Shown here in pieces: positions 23,651-35,756 of a stretch of DNA of 64,000 nt. A program made the translations under genes and the position numbers. The notes beneath the pieces are model-generated. The model saw only the letters and a list, made by a program, of their open reading frames with translations. It ran no database searches and was not told the origin of the DNA. The DNA comes from Neoechinorhynchus agilis (lineage: Eukaryota > Acanthocephala), in the NCBI GenBank assembly GCA_051530055.1, contig CM121343.1:496001-560000 (forward strand). The letters are read 5' to 3'. Positions within the stretch are counted from its first letter, which is position 1; every line of letters begins with the position of its first letter.

Positions 23651-24149
23651 CAATTTTCTAAAATATCAATTTATGTCAGGAGGTAAGAAACAAAGGAAAA
23701 TGTTACCAATTTGGTTTCTAACAACGAAACGGCTCAAGGTTGGATACCTCGAATCATCATGGAAGACTCAATATCCGCATTTGAACTGAACTAAGAACAA
23801 TCGCGAAAAAGGGGACAAAGGAGTCCGCTACTTTGGCTCTTTGAAATGAATTTGAATAACGCAATCAACAAAGCGAAATTGTTGACAATTATCGTATTGG
23901 GATGCAGTGATTAATTGGAAGAAATAGAAACGTTCAATGAGCAACGTAACCAGAATCTTCATTTAAACGTTGATCAATCCGGTAACGAATGTTCAAAGTT
24001 CAATCGCCAAAATTCGCTCGATGGTAAGAGCAATCAAGAAAGAGCGATTGGCAAAAATCAGTAAACTTATTTTGCGACTTCGCGTCGCTTACGATTCTTT
24101 GCCAGCTACGAGTGAGAATTTATCCGACCAGAGGACAACGATATCTCCC

Positions 24150-24760
24150 CCGGTTTCATCAGTGGTTTGTTCTTTAAATTCGACCTGTTCAAAACGTTAC
24201 TCGCGATGTTTCATGCAATCTCTAAGACAGGAGTTGGTCACTTGTTTGACGATGTGCATAGCGGAAGCGATAATCACAATGGCAGCAAAGTACCAACATC
24301 CATTGTTGTTGTTTACCGCGACGGAATCGGCGACGGCGAGCTCGGAAACATCGGGATGAGTGAATGTCAACAAATCCTCATGGAAATAAGTATGGTCGTT
24401 GGATGAGGTGAAAACGAAGCGCCGAAGCCAAAAATCACGTACATTGTAGTAAAGAAGCGAATCGATTTCTGATTCTTCACATTGTGCAGTCTAAACAAAT
24501 CTCGATGACGGTCTTGTTGTTGGAAGAATTTTTGACGGTGGAGCGATTTCTATATTGTGGCACAAAGAGTTACTCAAAGTTCAGCCACGTAACTTCAACA
24601 TCCAGGCGGATAAAAACAAGTTCTCGGTGGACGAAATGCAGCAAATCTCCTATAAGTTGTGTAACAAATATTTCAATCGGTCCAGAGCAATCATAGTGCC
24701 ACCAATGTGGAAATACGCCAAGTCACGCTCATGCCGACGAAAACGATAGAGCCGGAGGAG
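24150..24760 (+). pseudogene. PIWI-domain fragment, left arm copy, decayed
   Basis: Pieces of the PIWI half of a PIWI-clade Argonaute can be read in order: KVPTSIVVVYRDGIGDGEL (family VxFYRDGVGDGQL), ITYIVVKKRID (family ITYIVVQKRI), NLDDGLVV (family NPPPGTVVD), and FSVDEMQQISYKLCNKYFN with IIVPPMWKYAK (family LTYKLCHLYFNW...VPAPCQYAHK). The pieces lie in more than one frame with in-frame stops between them, and the final His-bearing block of the catalytic site is not recognisable, so I call it a pseudogene. In the intact family these proteins bind piRNAs and cut transposon RNA. A full-length parent gene is not in the window. Confidence 0.8.
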
Positions 24761-25849
24761 GTGTTAGAAAAACAAAAAAGGAAAATATTCTGGCATTTTT
24801 TAAGTGGCAATAACAATTCACGGCTATGAAAATTTTCCGATTACGTACGATTGCATGATTTGCTCAATAAAGGTAAAACAGAACGATCTCGAAGACAAGC
24901 TGATAAAAGCAATGCTTAAAACCGAAAATCGCCATTAATCGATCGAGTATTCGAAAAGTTAATTGCATAAGCAATACACTCAAAGAATAGTCGATTAAAT
25001 TTAGAGAAACCAATAAAACGTCATTATCTACGGAGTATTGACGGCAAAGTAACCTCAGAAGATTTGAGTAACATATTAATAAGTTAATAAAGTGGAGAGA
25101 TAAGATTTTAGGAAAAAATTAAGTTTCGGTCATGCAACTGTGCCGAAAAGTAAAACAAAGAATGGCACGAACTCTCAAATTTAAGAACTTACAAGAAACC
25201 TCGATAAAGAAACAAGATTGTGCCTAAATATTGGAACCAATAAATCCTTTTTTACGCCAGATGCAAACATGAACAATTCAACCTTCAGCAGTAACGCAAA
25301 ACGGAATCAAGCTTAAAACGTTTCTTGATGAAGGCAAGACTGAAAATTTCAGCGGAAGTGGAATATTTTTATTCTTCTTTTCTGGAAGAATCATTCAAAC
25401 AACATTTCCATCTCCCATCCGAAGTCTATTTTGATGAACGATTGGATGTTCAACGGATGTGATCATCCCTGGACGAAGCGAATACTGCAATGGAGCGATG
25501 ATTCACAAATCACTAAGATCGATAATCTCGGAGAATCCAAGTTCGTTCAACTGATGGATGAACATTATTTCGTTCCATAAAAATCACGAATTTCTGTGTA
25601 CCCATTTCATTCTCAAAAGTGTCATATTTTGAGGGATGTTTACTTCAATTAATAAAGAATCTCAATCAGAAGCAGGAGAAATGCTTACGATAGAATCTGA
25701 GGTCCGAATATAGAAAGGAGTGTTGAATCCGCAATGATTGACGGGCTATTGAGTGACCACGCACCCAAACAAGCACTGGAACCATGTATCTTCGGATTCG
25801 TGCTATTTGATTGAGACTGAATTCGAAAAGAGTGCATGAGCCTTTCCTC

Positions 25850-27300
25850 CGATTCAGGCCGTAGACTCATGGGTTGATTGTGCGATGGCAATTGATTGCT
25901 GCAAGCGAGAGGATAAAGACGATACCGAATCGAAGAGAAAGCAGTTGAATCGTGCCCTTCGAGAAGTGATTGCCATTAGAAATCTGAGAGGTATGAACGG
26001 CTTTACATGCGGACTATTGCGCATTCCAGTAATGTATACAATGGCTAAGACGTACAAAATGTCAATTGTCCCGATCACAACAACGACCGCAAATTTATTA
26101 AAATGTCGCCCGATAATTTCGGCCTTTAATGGATCACGAGATATCTCGGCTTTTGGCAGTGGCTGTTAGTGTACGAAACGTCGAGGACTACTCCAAACTC
26201 TGCAATCGCGGCGAGGTGATCTTATAGGTAGCCGCGTCATGCCCTTCGATTTCGAGTCGCTTTATACGAATGTGGACAACGAACCATCGGTCAGAGCACC
26301 GGAGAGAAGGTTGGGAGAGTGCGAAGAGGATATCAATCTCTTTGGGATGCAATCGTGTGATGTGATTCGCCTCATCCGGATGGCTTTGGATTGCAACCTT
26401 TTCCAATATGACAACCATTTATAGCACCAGATCCGAGGATTGTCCATGGGAAATGGTTTGGCGTTGGAAAGAGCATCTTCCCACACTTTGCGTCGAGCCA
26501 AATTTATCTCCGCTATGTGGATGATGTTTTGTTCACCTACAGAGAAGAGAGTGAAGGGAATGACGTGGAGTCCCGGTTGAATTTGATGGATTCGGTTAGG
26601 CGGATCAGAGTTACCCGGGACTGCGGATTCGCCGCCGTGCAAGAAGACCATTTTCATGCATCGAGATTCCCATCACTCTTAAGTGATAAAACATGCGATC
26701 TACGCTCAGATGCATCGGACTGCATGGACGTGCTCATCATCGGTAGATGCGGAACGATTGGCGGTTCAGGAAATCAATGAATTTTTGGCTCAAAATGGAT
26801 ACTCAGGTCAAGAGATCAGAAGACCTCAATTACGCTCGGAAAAGGCTAGCCAGCGAATAGTTGATGATCCCGAGAGGAATCGGCAAAAGTTAAAGCCCAC
26901 TCTGAAGATTCCATTCGTCAGCGAGCAATTAACGAACAACATAAGACGACTGCTGCGAAGAGCGGGATTGGATGTTCGCCTGGTTCACTGGAGACATCAT
27001 GAAGCACCAAGTTCATGCCGGAGCGCACGTAAGATGTGTAGATTTGCGCCAGGCAAGGACAGGAGGGGTCAATATGGTGGTGCTCGGTGTGGAGAGAACG
27101 CAACGTTTTGTATAAGATGACCTGCAAACGTTGCAAAAAAGAAGGAAATGGCGTTATATCACATTCATTGGAGGAGGACGGAGCAGCGACCGCTGTACAA
27201 ACGAGTTACACGGAGCCTGTTCGTAATGCGCTCAATCCCAGTACGAGTGGGCGGAACACCATTCGCGGTGCCATTCAGATGGCGAGGTGAACCTCTCTAC
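25850..27300 (+). mobile_element. Penelope-like retroelement, decayed
   Basis: Lies in the spacer of the palindrome. Reverse transcriptase landmarks in order: MPFDFESLYTNV, IRGLSMGNG, LRYVDDVLFTYREE, a block INEFLAQNGYS, PFVSEQLTNNIRRLLRRAG, and NVLYKMTCKRCKKE, which matches the start of the GIY-YIG endonuclease of these elements. The reading frame is interrupted at several places, so the copy is old and inactive. Repeats around 25.2 and 28.4-28.7 kb may be related to its terminal repeats. Confidence 0.8.
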
Positions 27301-28082
27301 CGAAATCATTTATAAATGTTGATAGGAGAGATAAATGAAATTAAGATTTTATTGGATATTTCGATCCACTATCTCGGATATTCTTCAGCGATCTAAAACA
27401 CAGGGATTCTCAATTCACGCGTCACATAACATCCGGTGGGAGTCGCATCCTTAATTTGATATCAGGTTTATTGCCCTCCAACGTTTCGAACCTATTTATA
27501 AGGATAGTGCGAGAGTACGCCAACAGCCACACCTTGGGCGGAACACCATTCGAGGTGCGATTCAGATATCGAGGTAAACCTCCGTAAAGTACGGAGCTCC
27601 ACAATCTTAATTACAGTGTTGTTTATTTTTAAAGAAACTAATAAATCAAAATCTATATTTCCGCTTATTTATTTGGATGATATTTTCCTATTCTGCAAAC
27701 ATAAGAAAAAAAGCTTTTTAATGGAACATATTAGTAATTATTTAATGATTTTTAAAACTCGAAAAACGGTCATTTTTACATTCCTGATCTGAATGGCCAC
27801 AACCTTTTTTCGTATTTTCTAACTGAAAGAAATAATAGCCTCTTGGGACTCGACTTCCCTCCTAAAAAACCAAGGAGCTTTATCAACACATTTTTACTAG
27901 GACTTTGTCTTAAAGTCAAACGTCTTATATCAAGTGGCCTCCTCCTTATTGTTAATGCTAAGACGTTAAACATCATTCTTTTTATCTTTCAAAGTGGATC
28001 TCTCTGTTTTTTTCTAGAGGTCGTAAAAATTCCAAACCATTTTGTCTAGATCTCTTTTTAGTCACGAAATGCTCATTTCAGC

Positions 28083-28240
28083 TACAACCAATAACCACCA
28101 ACCTTCCCACCCGACCGGTCTCGTCATTTACTTCAAAATAAACAGCCCCATTCAAGGAACCCATCAGAATTCGAGAGCTCACGGGAGTTTAAAGGTACAT
28201 TAACGTGTTATTACTGTAAGTTCTCGAATCATGAATCTAT
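28083..28240 (+). repeat. Dispersed repeat, inverted copy at 33108-33262
   Basis: Begins ACCAATAACCACCAACC and includes CAGCCCCATTCAAGGAACCC and TAAAGGTACATTAACGT. The reverse complement of the same sequence occurs just outside the right arm at 33108-33262. The pair is therefore inverted, but offset from the main palindrome axis. Confidence 0.8.
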
Positions 28241-28385
28241 TTTTTTGCGACGTGCCCTTGAGCCGATGAATTTCTTATTCGAGACGGAATTTCTTATCTT
28301 GGGTATTTCCGTGATATAGAAAACATCACGTTTCTCAAACATTTGAATGAATAAAAACGTTAAGAATACGTTGTTCGATGAATAA

Positions 28386-28690
28386 TGCCATTTCTGAAAT
28401 GTTTGCATCCAGCGTAAAAAAATTGGAACGATTTATGGGTTCCAATATTTCGGAACAATCTTGTTTCTTTATCAAGGTTTCTTGTAAGTTCTTAAATTTG
28501 AGAGTTCGTGTGATTCTATTCCCCTTGCTTTAAGATTAGCAGATTCGCCATAAATCTGCCGTATGTGTTTGAAGATTGAATTGTTCATGTTTGCATCTAG
28601 CGTAAAAAATAAAAGGATTTATTGGTTCCAATATTTAGGCACAATCTTGTGTCTTTATCAAGGTTTCTTGTAAGTTAGGAACAAGTTTTT
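28386..28690 (+). repeat. Copies of a ~115 bp dispersed repeat
   Basis: Unit: GTTTGCATCTAGCGTAAAAA, then GGTTCCAATATTTAGGCAC, AATCTTGTTTCTTTATCAAG and GTTTCTTGTAAGTTC. Copies start near 28387 and 28575, an inverted one lies at 25190-25300, and a partial one at 3558-3640. The copies straddle the Penelope-like element and the inner ends of the palindrome arms, so they may have taken part in forming the palindrome. Confidence 0.75.
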
Positions 28691-28867
28691 ACGCCAGATG
28701 CAAACATGAACATTTCAATATTCAAAAATTTATTAAATGGTTTTGAAATTGTATTCTGTTTAAGGTAAATGCGACCGCCAAAGTTAATTGCTCAATCGTT
28801 TTACTTTTCGGCACAGTTGCATGACCGTAACTAAAATTAATTCCTAAAATCTTATCTCTCCACTTTT

Positions 28868-29102
28868 CTATTATGAATATCGATGTGTGGCCTATTATGA
28901 CACGGCTGTTAATTTTTGGGCACACAGCCCACCGACATGGTTCAAAGAAGTAATTTAATTACTCAAAGCACTGAACCATCCGGTACGAGTTTGTACATTC
29001 CTCCGGATTCTGAACCAGGTCGGTGGGCTGTGTGCTCAAAAATTAACAGCCGTGTTATAATAGGCCACACATCGATATAAGTTACCGGCTCGTCAATCTT
29101 CG
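28868..29102. mobile_element. Foldback (MITE-like) insertion in the right arm
   Basis: About 235 bp with inverted ends of about 60 bp: ATATCGATGTGTGGCCTATT, then GACACGGCTGTTAATTTTTG and CACACAGCCCACCGACATGG at the left, and the same reversed at the right. The left arm of the palindrome lacks it: there CCACTTTATTAACTTATT (in reverse complement) is uninterrupted. It therefore entered after the palindrome formed. The inner part of its ends (CCCACCGACATGGTTCAA) also occurs in the repeat arrays at 41.7-42.5 and 55.7-56.8 kb. Confidence 0.85.
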
Positions 29103-29429
29103 TAACTTATTAATATGTTACTCAAATCTTCTGAGGTTACTTTGCCGTCAATACTCCGTAGATAATGACGTTTTATTGGTTTCTCTAAATTTAATCGACT
29201 ATTCTTTGAGTGTATTGCTTATGCAATTAACTTTTCGACTACTCGATCGATTAATGGCGATTTTCGGTTTTAAGCATTGCTTTTATCAGCTTGTCTTCGA
29301 GATCGTTCTGTTTTACCTTTATTGAGCAAATCATGCAATCGTACGTAATCGGAAAATTTTCATAGCCGTGAATTGTTATTGCCACTTAAAAAATGCCAGA
29401 ATATTTTCCTTTTTTGTTTTTCTAACACC

Positions 29430-30040
29430 TCCTCCGGCTCTATCGTTTTCGTCGGCATGAGCGTGACTTGGCGTATTTCCACATTGGTGGCACTATGATT
29501 GCTCTGGACCAATTGAAATATTTGTTACACAACTTATAGGAGATTTGCTGCATTTCGTCCACCGAGAACTTGTTTTTATCCGCCTGGATGTTGAAGTTAC
29601 GTGGCTGAACTTTGAGTAACTCTTTGTGCCACAATATAGAAATCGCTCCACCGTCAAAAATTCTTCCAACAACAAGACCGTCATCGAGATTTGTTTAGAC
29701 TGCACAATGTGAAGAATCAGAAATCGATTCGCTTCTTTACTACAATGTACGTGATTTTTGGCTTCGGCGCTTCGTTTTCACCTCATCCAACGACCATACT
29801 TATTTCCATGAGGATTTGTTGACATTCACTCATCCCGATGTTTCCGAGCTCGCCGTCGCCGATTCCGTCGCGGTAAACAACAACAATGGATGTTGGTACT
29901 TTGCTGCCATTGTGATTATCGCTTCCGCTATGCACATCGTCAAACAAGTGACCAACTCCTGTCTTAGAGATTGCATGAAACATCGCGAGTAACGTTTTGA
30001 ACAGGTCGAATTTAAAGAACAAACCACTGATGAAACCGGG
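29430..30040 (-). pseudogene. PIWI-domain fragment, right arm copy, decayed
   Basis: Mirror copy of 24150-24760 with the same PIWI blocks (YRDGIGDGEL, ISYKLCNKYFN, VPPMWKYAK) on the opposite strand and the same interruptions. One visible coding difference from the left copy is KYFNW here against KYFNR there; Trp is the residue usual in the family, so the right copy keeps the ancestral state at that site. Confidence 0.8.
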
Positions 30041-33000
30041 GGAGATATCGTTGTCCTCTGGTCGGATAAATTCTCACTCGTAGCTGGCAAAGAATCGTAA
30101 GCGACGCGAAGTCGCAAAATAAGTTTACTGATTTTTGCCAATCGCTCTTTCTTGATTGCTCTTACCATCGAGCGAATTTTGGCGATTGAACTTTGAACAT
30201 TCGTTACCGGATTGATCAACGTTTAAATGAAGATTCTGGTTACACCGCTCATTGAACGTTTCTATTTCTTCCCATTAATCACTGCATCCCAATACGATAA
30301 TTGTCAACAATTTCGCTTTGTTGATTGCGTTATTCAAATTCATTTCAAAGAGCCAAAGTAGCGGACTCCTTTGTCCCCTTTTTCGCGATTGTTCTTAGTT
30401 CAGTTCAAATGCGGATATTGAGTCTTCCATGATGATTCGAGGTATCCAACCTTGAGCCGTTTCGTTGTTAGAAACCAAATTGGTAACATTTTCCTTTGTT
30501 TCTTACCTCCTGACATAAATTGATATTTTAGAAAATTGGTTTGAACGAGAGAGAGAAAGACTTGATTTATCTGTGGTGTCGATATATCATAAAAGACGCC
30601 CAACATTGCCAACTTGACTCGGACATTGTCTAGGAGTATTTTAGTAATGAAACGTATGAGAATCCAAAACGCATCCGATATAATAAAAAGGTATAATTGA
30701 CTTCCGTTAATGTATTCTTTAGAGCTTCCATGCTTTTGATTTCAGACATTTGTCAGAGCAGCCTAGCAATCCATTTACAGCATTATCCATGCAGATCGAC
30801 GGTAGTATTTGCCGACTCAACGGTGTAAATGTTACTCAACGCCTTATCGTGACCAAAAAGATAAACATTCGGACTTTGTTCAGCTATGTTTATTTCTCTT
30901 TTTGTGTGCGGATTTCATAAAAATAATATTTCCGGATTAAAAAAATCCACATTTAATAGATTTTCGAAAGGATGATCTGACATCTTTTATTGATTATTTA
31001 GAAGCAGTTCTAGTTTCGAAGAAGCTTCCAGCGATTAAATGTGAATATTCAGTTCTATCAAAAAGTATAGCTGATAGCTTTCAAATAACTCCATGGTTCC
31101 TTTCTTCAATGTTCATATCATTGGAATACTTTGCCTTAATATGCCGACAAACGATAATCTTCTATTTGATTAGGATTTGCTTAAAATCGAACGATTATAC
31201 ATTGCAATTTTAATCCCAAAAGCATTTCTTCTTTATATGTACTTTTTGTCTCAGCCTTTTTCCTTATGCGTCGACGGATCGTTATTAGCTTTTTCAAATG
31301 AATTCGATATTGACTTTCCTGATAACTTTCATCTCAAAATATCGTTGTTCAATTTTGTTGAATCAATCGGTTTTTCAAAAAACCTTTGCCCAGCAGCGTC
31401 CAGAACGGCACACTACAATTTTAGAATGATTAGTTCGGTCATTTCATTATCCACTTCACTTTTTCCTTGAAAACTAAAACTGGTTCTGTATACTCAATAA
31501 AAGATGTATGATCATTATTTCGAAAATCAATATAATGTGAATTTCATAATCAGGGACGAATATTTGTATGAAATCGACACGTACCAAGACATTATGCTTC
31601 GATCTCAGGTTCCAAGAAAACTCGTCAAAGAGAAACAAATGAAGACCGTACAAGTCTGAATGTTTATCTTTTTGGCCACGGTAAGGGGTTGAGTAACATT
31701 TACACTGCTTATTCGTCAAATACTACAATGGATCAGTATGGATAATTCTGTATGTGGATTGCCTAAATATCTGTTCCGATCAATGTCTTAAGCCAAAATC
31801 AATAAAGCTGTGATGTGAGAATACTAAAACGAAAGCCAATGATATTTCGTGATTGTATCGGATACTTTTATGATTCCCACTCGTTTTCAGGGCTGAAATA
31901 CTCGTATTCCTAGACAATGTTTGAGTCAAGTGGGCAATGAAAGGCGTAACTTTTGATATGTCGCAATTGCGGATGAATCCAATCTTTCTCACTTTCGTTC
32001 AATAAGTGCAATTTACACTGAGCGGCGAACTTTTATCAGTTTATTCAATGTCATCAGGAGAAAGATCTTAACAAAGTTCCGTACTGAATTGTGTTCGAAA
32101 ACAGTTTTAACATTTCGAAGAAAGTTTGCCTAACTCTCAGGGTAGCTAAGATCAAACACATCGGGGAATCTTTTTCAGTTTGGCTCTGGTAACTTTTCGA
32201 TTGAACAATTAATCTTGAATTCAAACTCTAGCCGGAATTCGATGGAGTTGTCTGTCCAGCGTTGGACATATTCAGGGATTGATTTGGAGGCTCTGAAGTC
32301 TGAGAAACATTTGCAGTTTACCACGTGGTTAAGTGGGCGCACTTTTTTATCCTTCGGCTGCTAAAATGTGTTGGCAATGCATAGTTCAAATTCTTCACAA
32401 AGACGAAGTGTTAGATATCCATTCTTGTTGTTGCATTTCACGATTCAATGTTGTCCGATTATATTTTTCCAATTGTGGTTTTCTTTTTCAAAACTGGTGC
32501 TTAGATCACTCAGAATGAATAACTTATCTCTCGCAGGAGCATTGATGGTTGTTCTTGAAAGCTTTTCATCCTCATTTGAGTCCAGAGATGGAGCATAAAC
32601 ACTGATTATAAGTTCCAGGAGGATTGCGACAACAGCTATCAATCTCTCGTTTTGATACCAGAGTCAAGGTGAGTGACCGTTCAACGGCGTAGTCACCTAT
32701 CGCAGCAGTTTTAGACAAATCGTTTGTTTAGATGTCCTTTTCTCCACCTTTCCCGATTTGCGGTTAGCAGTACTCTTCCTGGATAAGGCTGCTCAGTAAT
32801 GAACGAAGCTGCCAAAGTCACTTGTTGTATCGATCAGTATGAACTGATCGAGAATCTATAGATCAGTGCTGGTGCTCCCTCCGTCGATCCTTCTCGCCAT
32901 AGGACTTGGCTGAAGCCATACAGAAAGGCTTTCTTTAGAGTACTCAATGGGATAATCATATCCGTTCGCCACATACTTTGAACTCAATGTAACTGGATCC

Positions 33001-33107
33001 ATGGCACGCACGAAGACGAGAAGACGGAGTGAGAAATTGTTCTACAATCGGATGCGTAAAACCGGCCAATATGGCATTACCTTGATCCAACCAAGGTTCG
33101 TGGAAAG

Positions 33108-33262
33108 ATAGATTCATGATTCGAGAACTTACAATAATAAGACGTTAATGTACCTTTAAACTCCCGTGAACTCTCGAGTTCTGTTGGGTTCCTTGAATGG
33201 GGCTGTTGATTTTTAAGTAAATGACGGGTCTGTTGGGGTGGGAAGGTTGGTGGTTATTGATC
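33108..33262 (-). repeat. Inverted copy of the 28083 repeat
   Basis: Reverse complement of 28083-28240, lying about 140 bp outside the right palindrome arm. See the entry at 28083-28240 for landmarks. Confidence 0.8.
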
Positions 33263-35756
33263 GTATTAGAATTTGTGAAGTTGGGTCTTTCCTCAGGTTC
33301 GTTTCGAGTGATGATATTCGAGAAGATTCGGCATTGCGGAAAAGGGAGCGAAGGTAGAGGAAGATGTGAGCTACAAGAGGACGAAAGTAGGCTGCGAAGT
33401 GGTAAAAATTTTAATGGTAGGCTGAGAGGCAGCTTGATTGGTTAATGAAAATAGCATCAAGGCATTCAGTGAGAGGGCCTAAATTCGCTCGATGATATTA
33501 GTAATAAAGAAAAAGAGCGATTATCAGAAACCAACAATTCTATTTTGCGACTTTACAAACGTTTAATAGCTAACTGCACTTCAACAAATGTACGACTAAT
33601 CGATCAGAACAAAATAATGAAAAAATAAAATTTCATATGCATTCATTCCATGGGAATAAAATATGGAGTTAGAGCTAGTTCTAAATTTTATACTTTTTAA
33701 ACAAGAAAAGTATGAGAAATTGCAATTTGGACATTAGAATTCTTTAGGTAGTTCAATCGCAAAAATTCGCTGGATGATAATGACAATCGAGAAAGAGAGC
33801 GAAATCTATACGATATTCTAAATTTAAGTGAGAAATGCGAAAATTCTATTGAATTCTCAATTCGGAATATTGAAGGAAAAATGTCTCATTTTAGAAGTCC
33901 GAAAATTCACTTCTTATTTCCAAGTAGCTTTTCTTGCTTAATAAAAGGAAATTGGATCTTCGCAGAATCGAAAGTAAAGGGATATTCTCGCTGGATAATA
34001 TACTGTGGAATCAAAAGATTCAATTACCGACTATACAACACAAATTTGTCAACAGACTACGATGAAACTAATCCAATTATCCACTCGATTATGAAGTGAA
34101 GACTGGAGTTCGGTTAAACAACAATAAAGAAATAATTCTTGGAAACATTCTCAAGGAGAAGAGAAACATTGATCCGACTAACGGGATATACAGAATTAAG
34201 TGCGTTTGGATTTGTAAGATTCATTCGGTATAGGGAGTCCTGATATTCCAATTGGCAAAACTAAGTCCTGAAAATTTCTCTTTTCATCAGCCGTGTAAGT
34301 GGATTTCCGCCGAATGGATATTAGACCAACTTTACGGTCTCTCCTGGATAGGGGGAGCATATCGATCCCGCTGAAGAGGATTCCGGATTCAAAGCGTAGC
34401 GACCATCGAATCCCTCGCCGCCACTGCGTAGAAGGTGGTTACTGAGAGCATCCAGGTTATCAGCCCTGATCCTGTCGCCTCTTCAGCAACGCCATTGAAC
34501 TTTGAAGCGTCCACGGCTGCTAAATCAGAGTTGGTCTGTGTCCATGAAACCACGGGAAGGTGAATTCGAAAAGATCCATTTCTGATTGCATCCCATTTAG
34601 TCTCAAGGAATGGAAATGGTTTGATTTCAACTCGAAACCTCCAGCAGGTAACCCATACGAAAGTCGTTTTCGGGAAGATTTGCATACCCGTCAGCGATCT
34701 CCTTGGCTTTAATCGAGAACAGCTCCCATCATCAGAGTCGTCATTGTTACTTCAACCAGCAACTCAGATGCATCGTACAATCCAACCGCGGTAATCAGTC
34801 GGGAGGGATTGAACCTGTTGTTGATTAAGGGAGCCATGACCAAGCTTCGAAATGCAGCCAATGAAAGGCCAATACACACGTTATTCGCTCCAAAAACTAA
34901 CAACTTTGTTCGTCCGATGACTTTCTAGTACAGCCGAGTGTATACTTGGAAATCCTCTTTAAAAACGTCTTTTTATCAATGGCGATGGTACCAGATCATA
35001 ACAGCTTCATAGATGTTGCTGGAGTCAGCTCTATGGACTCCAAACGTTTTAGATTATAAAAAGTTCCCTCATTCCTCGACCCGGGAAATATTTTTGATGG
35101 ACCACCACTATATAAGTATGGGATTTCGTGAGATGGTCTTCGTGTGGGATCACGGCGGATTCTCCAATTGGCCACCACGAAAATGGCATTTCCAAATCAG
35201 TACCGTGATCCGACATCTACTTGATAGCCTTCAAAAAGTTCTACTTGACCGCGATTCCCGTCCCAGATACGAAGAAAGTTGTCGGATCGCTTACATTCGG
35301 TCCATTTCTCAAGAAGTCTTCTACTCTTCCCGGAGGTTTGAACATGGGAAGCACGAATAAGAAGTACTGATTTTCAGTTAACGATGGTTCCAAAGTATTC
35401 GTTTTAACCACTGTAACTGAGCGGGGAACTCCTTTTATTTCTCTTTGGAATCCCTGATGAGGATTGAACGTTCTTTTACATCGATGAAGTTATGAACAAT
35501 TATGGGAGATATCAATTTGATGGCGCCGTTACATTTCGCTAACGCCACACTGAGCGTTTCCCAGTACGGTATTCTTAAGTCACAACCTCAACACGATCAT
35601 GAGAAATTCTTACAAACGTGCCGAGGAAGACGAAGTCGCCATGAGACCAGTTTTCTATAACTACCAAATCAAAACAACGTCTGAGAATTGAATTGTAAGT
35701 TCTTCCGCATCTGACGGAACACTGATTTGGTGATTATACCGCGGATTTGGTTGCCA
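33263..35756. other. Decayed sequence, unclassified coding remnant on minus strand
   Basis: Blocks near 33480-33590 and 33760-33800 repeat a motif also next to the PIWI fragment at 24001-24060 (AAATTCGCTCGATG, then a GAAAGAGCGAT-type block). Between about 34380 and 35400 the minus strand keeps long protein-like stretches in more than one frame (VSWTQTNSDLAAVDASKFNG, LIPEN-free but with SGGPSKIFPGSRNEGTFYN, LLVEVTMTTLMMGAVLD). I do not recognise the source; an old insertion of viral or transposon origin or a dead host gene are all possible. It is broken. No live gene is supported. Confidence 0.35.

Larger units (their letters stand above)
21222..25310 (+). repeat. Left arm of a giant inverted repeat
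   Basis: This arm pairs with 28555-32967 in reverse complement. Positions sum to 54189 without change from 21241 to about 24749, so the arms are colinear over at least 3.5 kb; the few differences seen are mostly substitutions, for example one Arg/Trp change in the PIWI-like frame. Homology continues with small rearrangements to about 25310. The arm carries decayed PIWI sequence at 24150-24760 and an older inverted repeat at 22190-23650. Confidence 0.95.
28555..32967 (-). repeat. Right arm of the giant inverted repeat
   Basis: Reverse-complement partner of 21222-25310. It is longer because of a 235 bp insertion at 28868-29102 and rearranged sequence near 28680-28800. The outer junction is sharp: homology stops at about 32967, after ATTATCCCATTGAGTA on the arm strand. 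The nested older inverted repeat lies at about 30540-32000. Confidence 0.95.
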
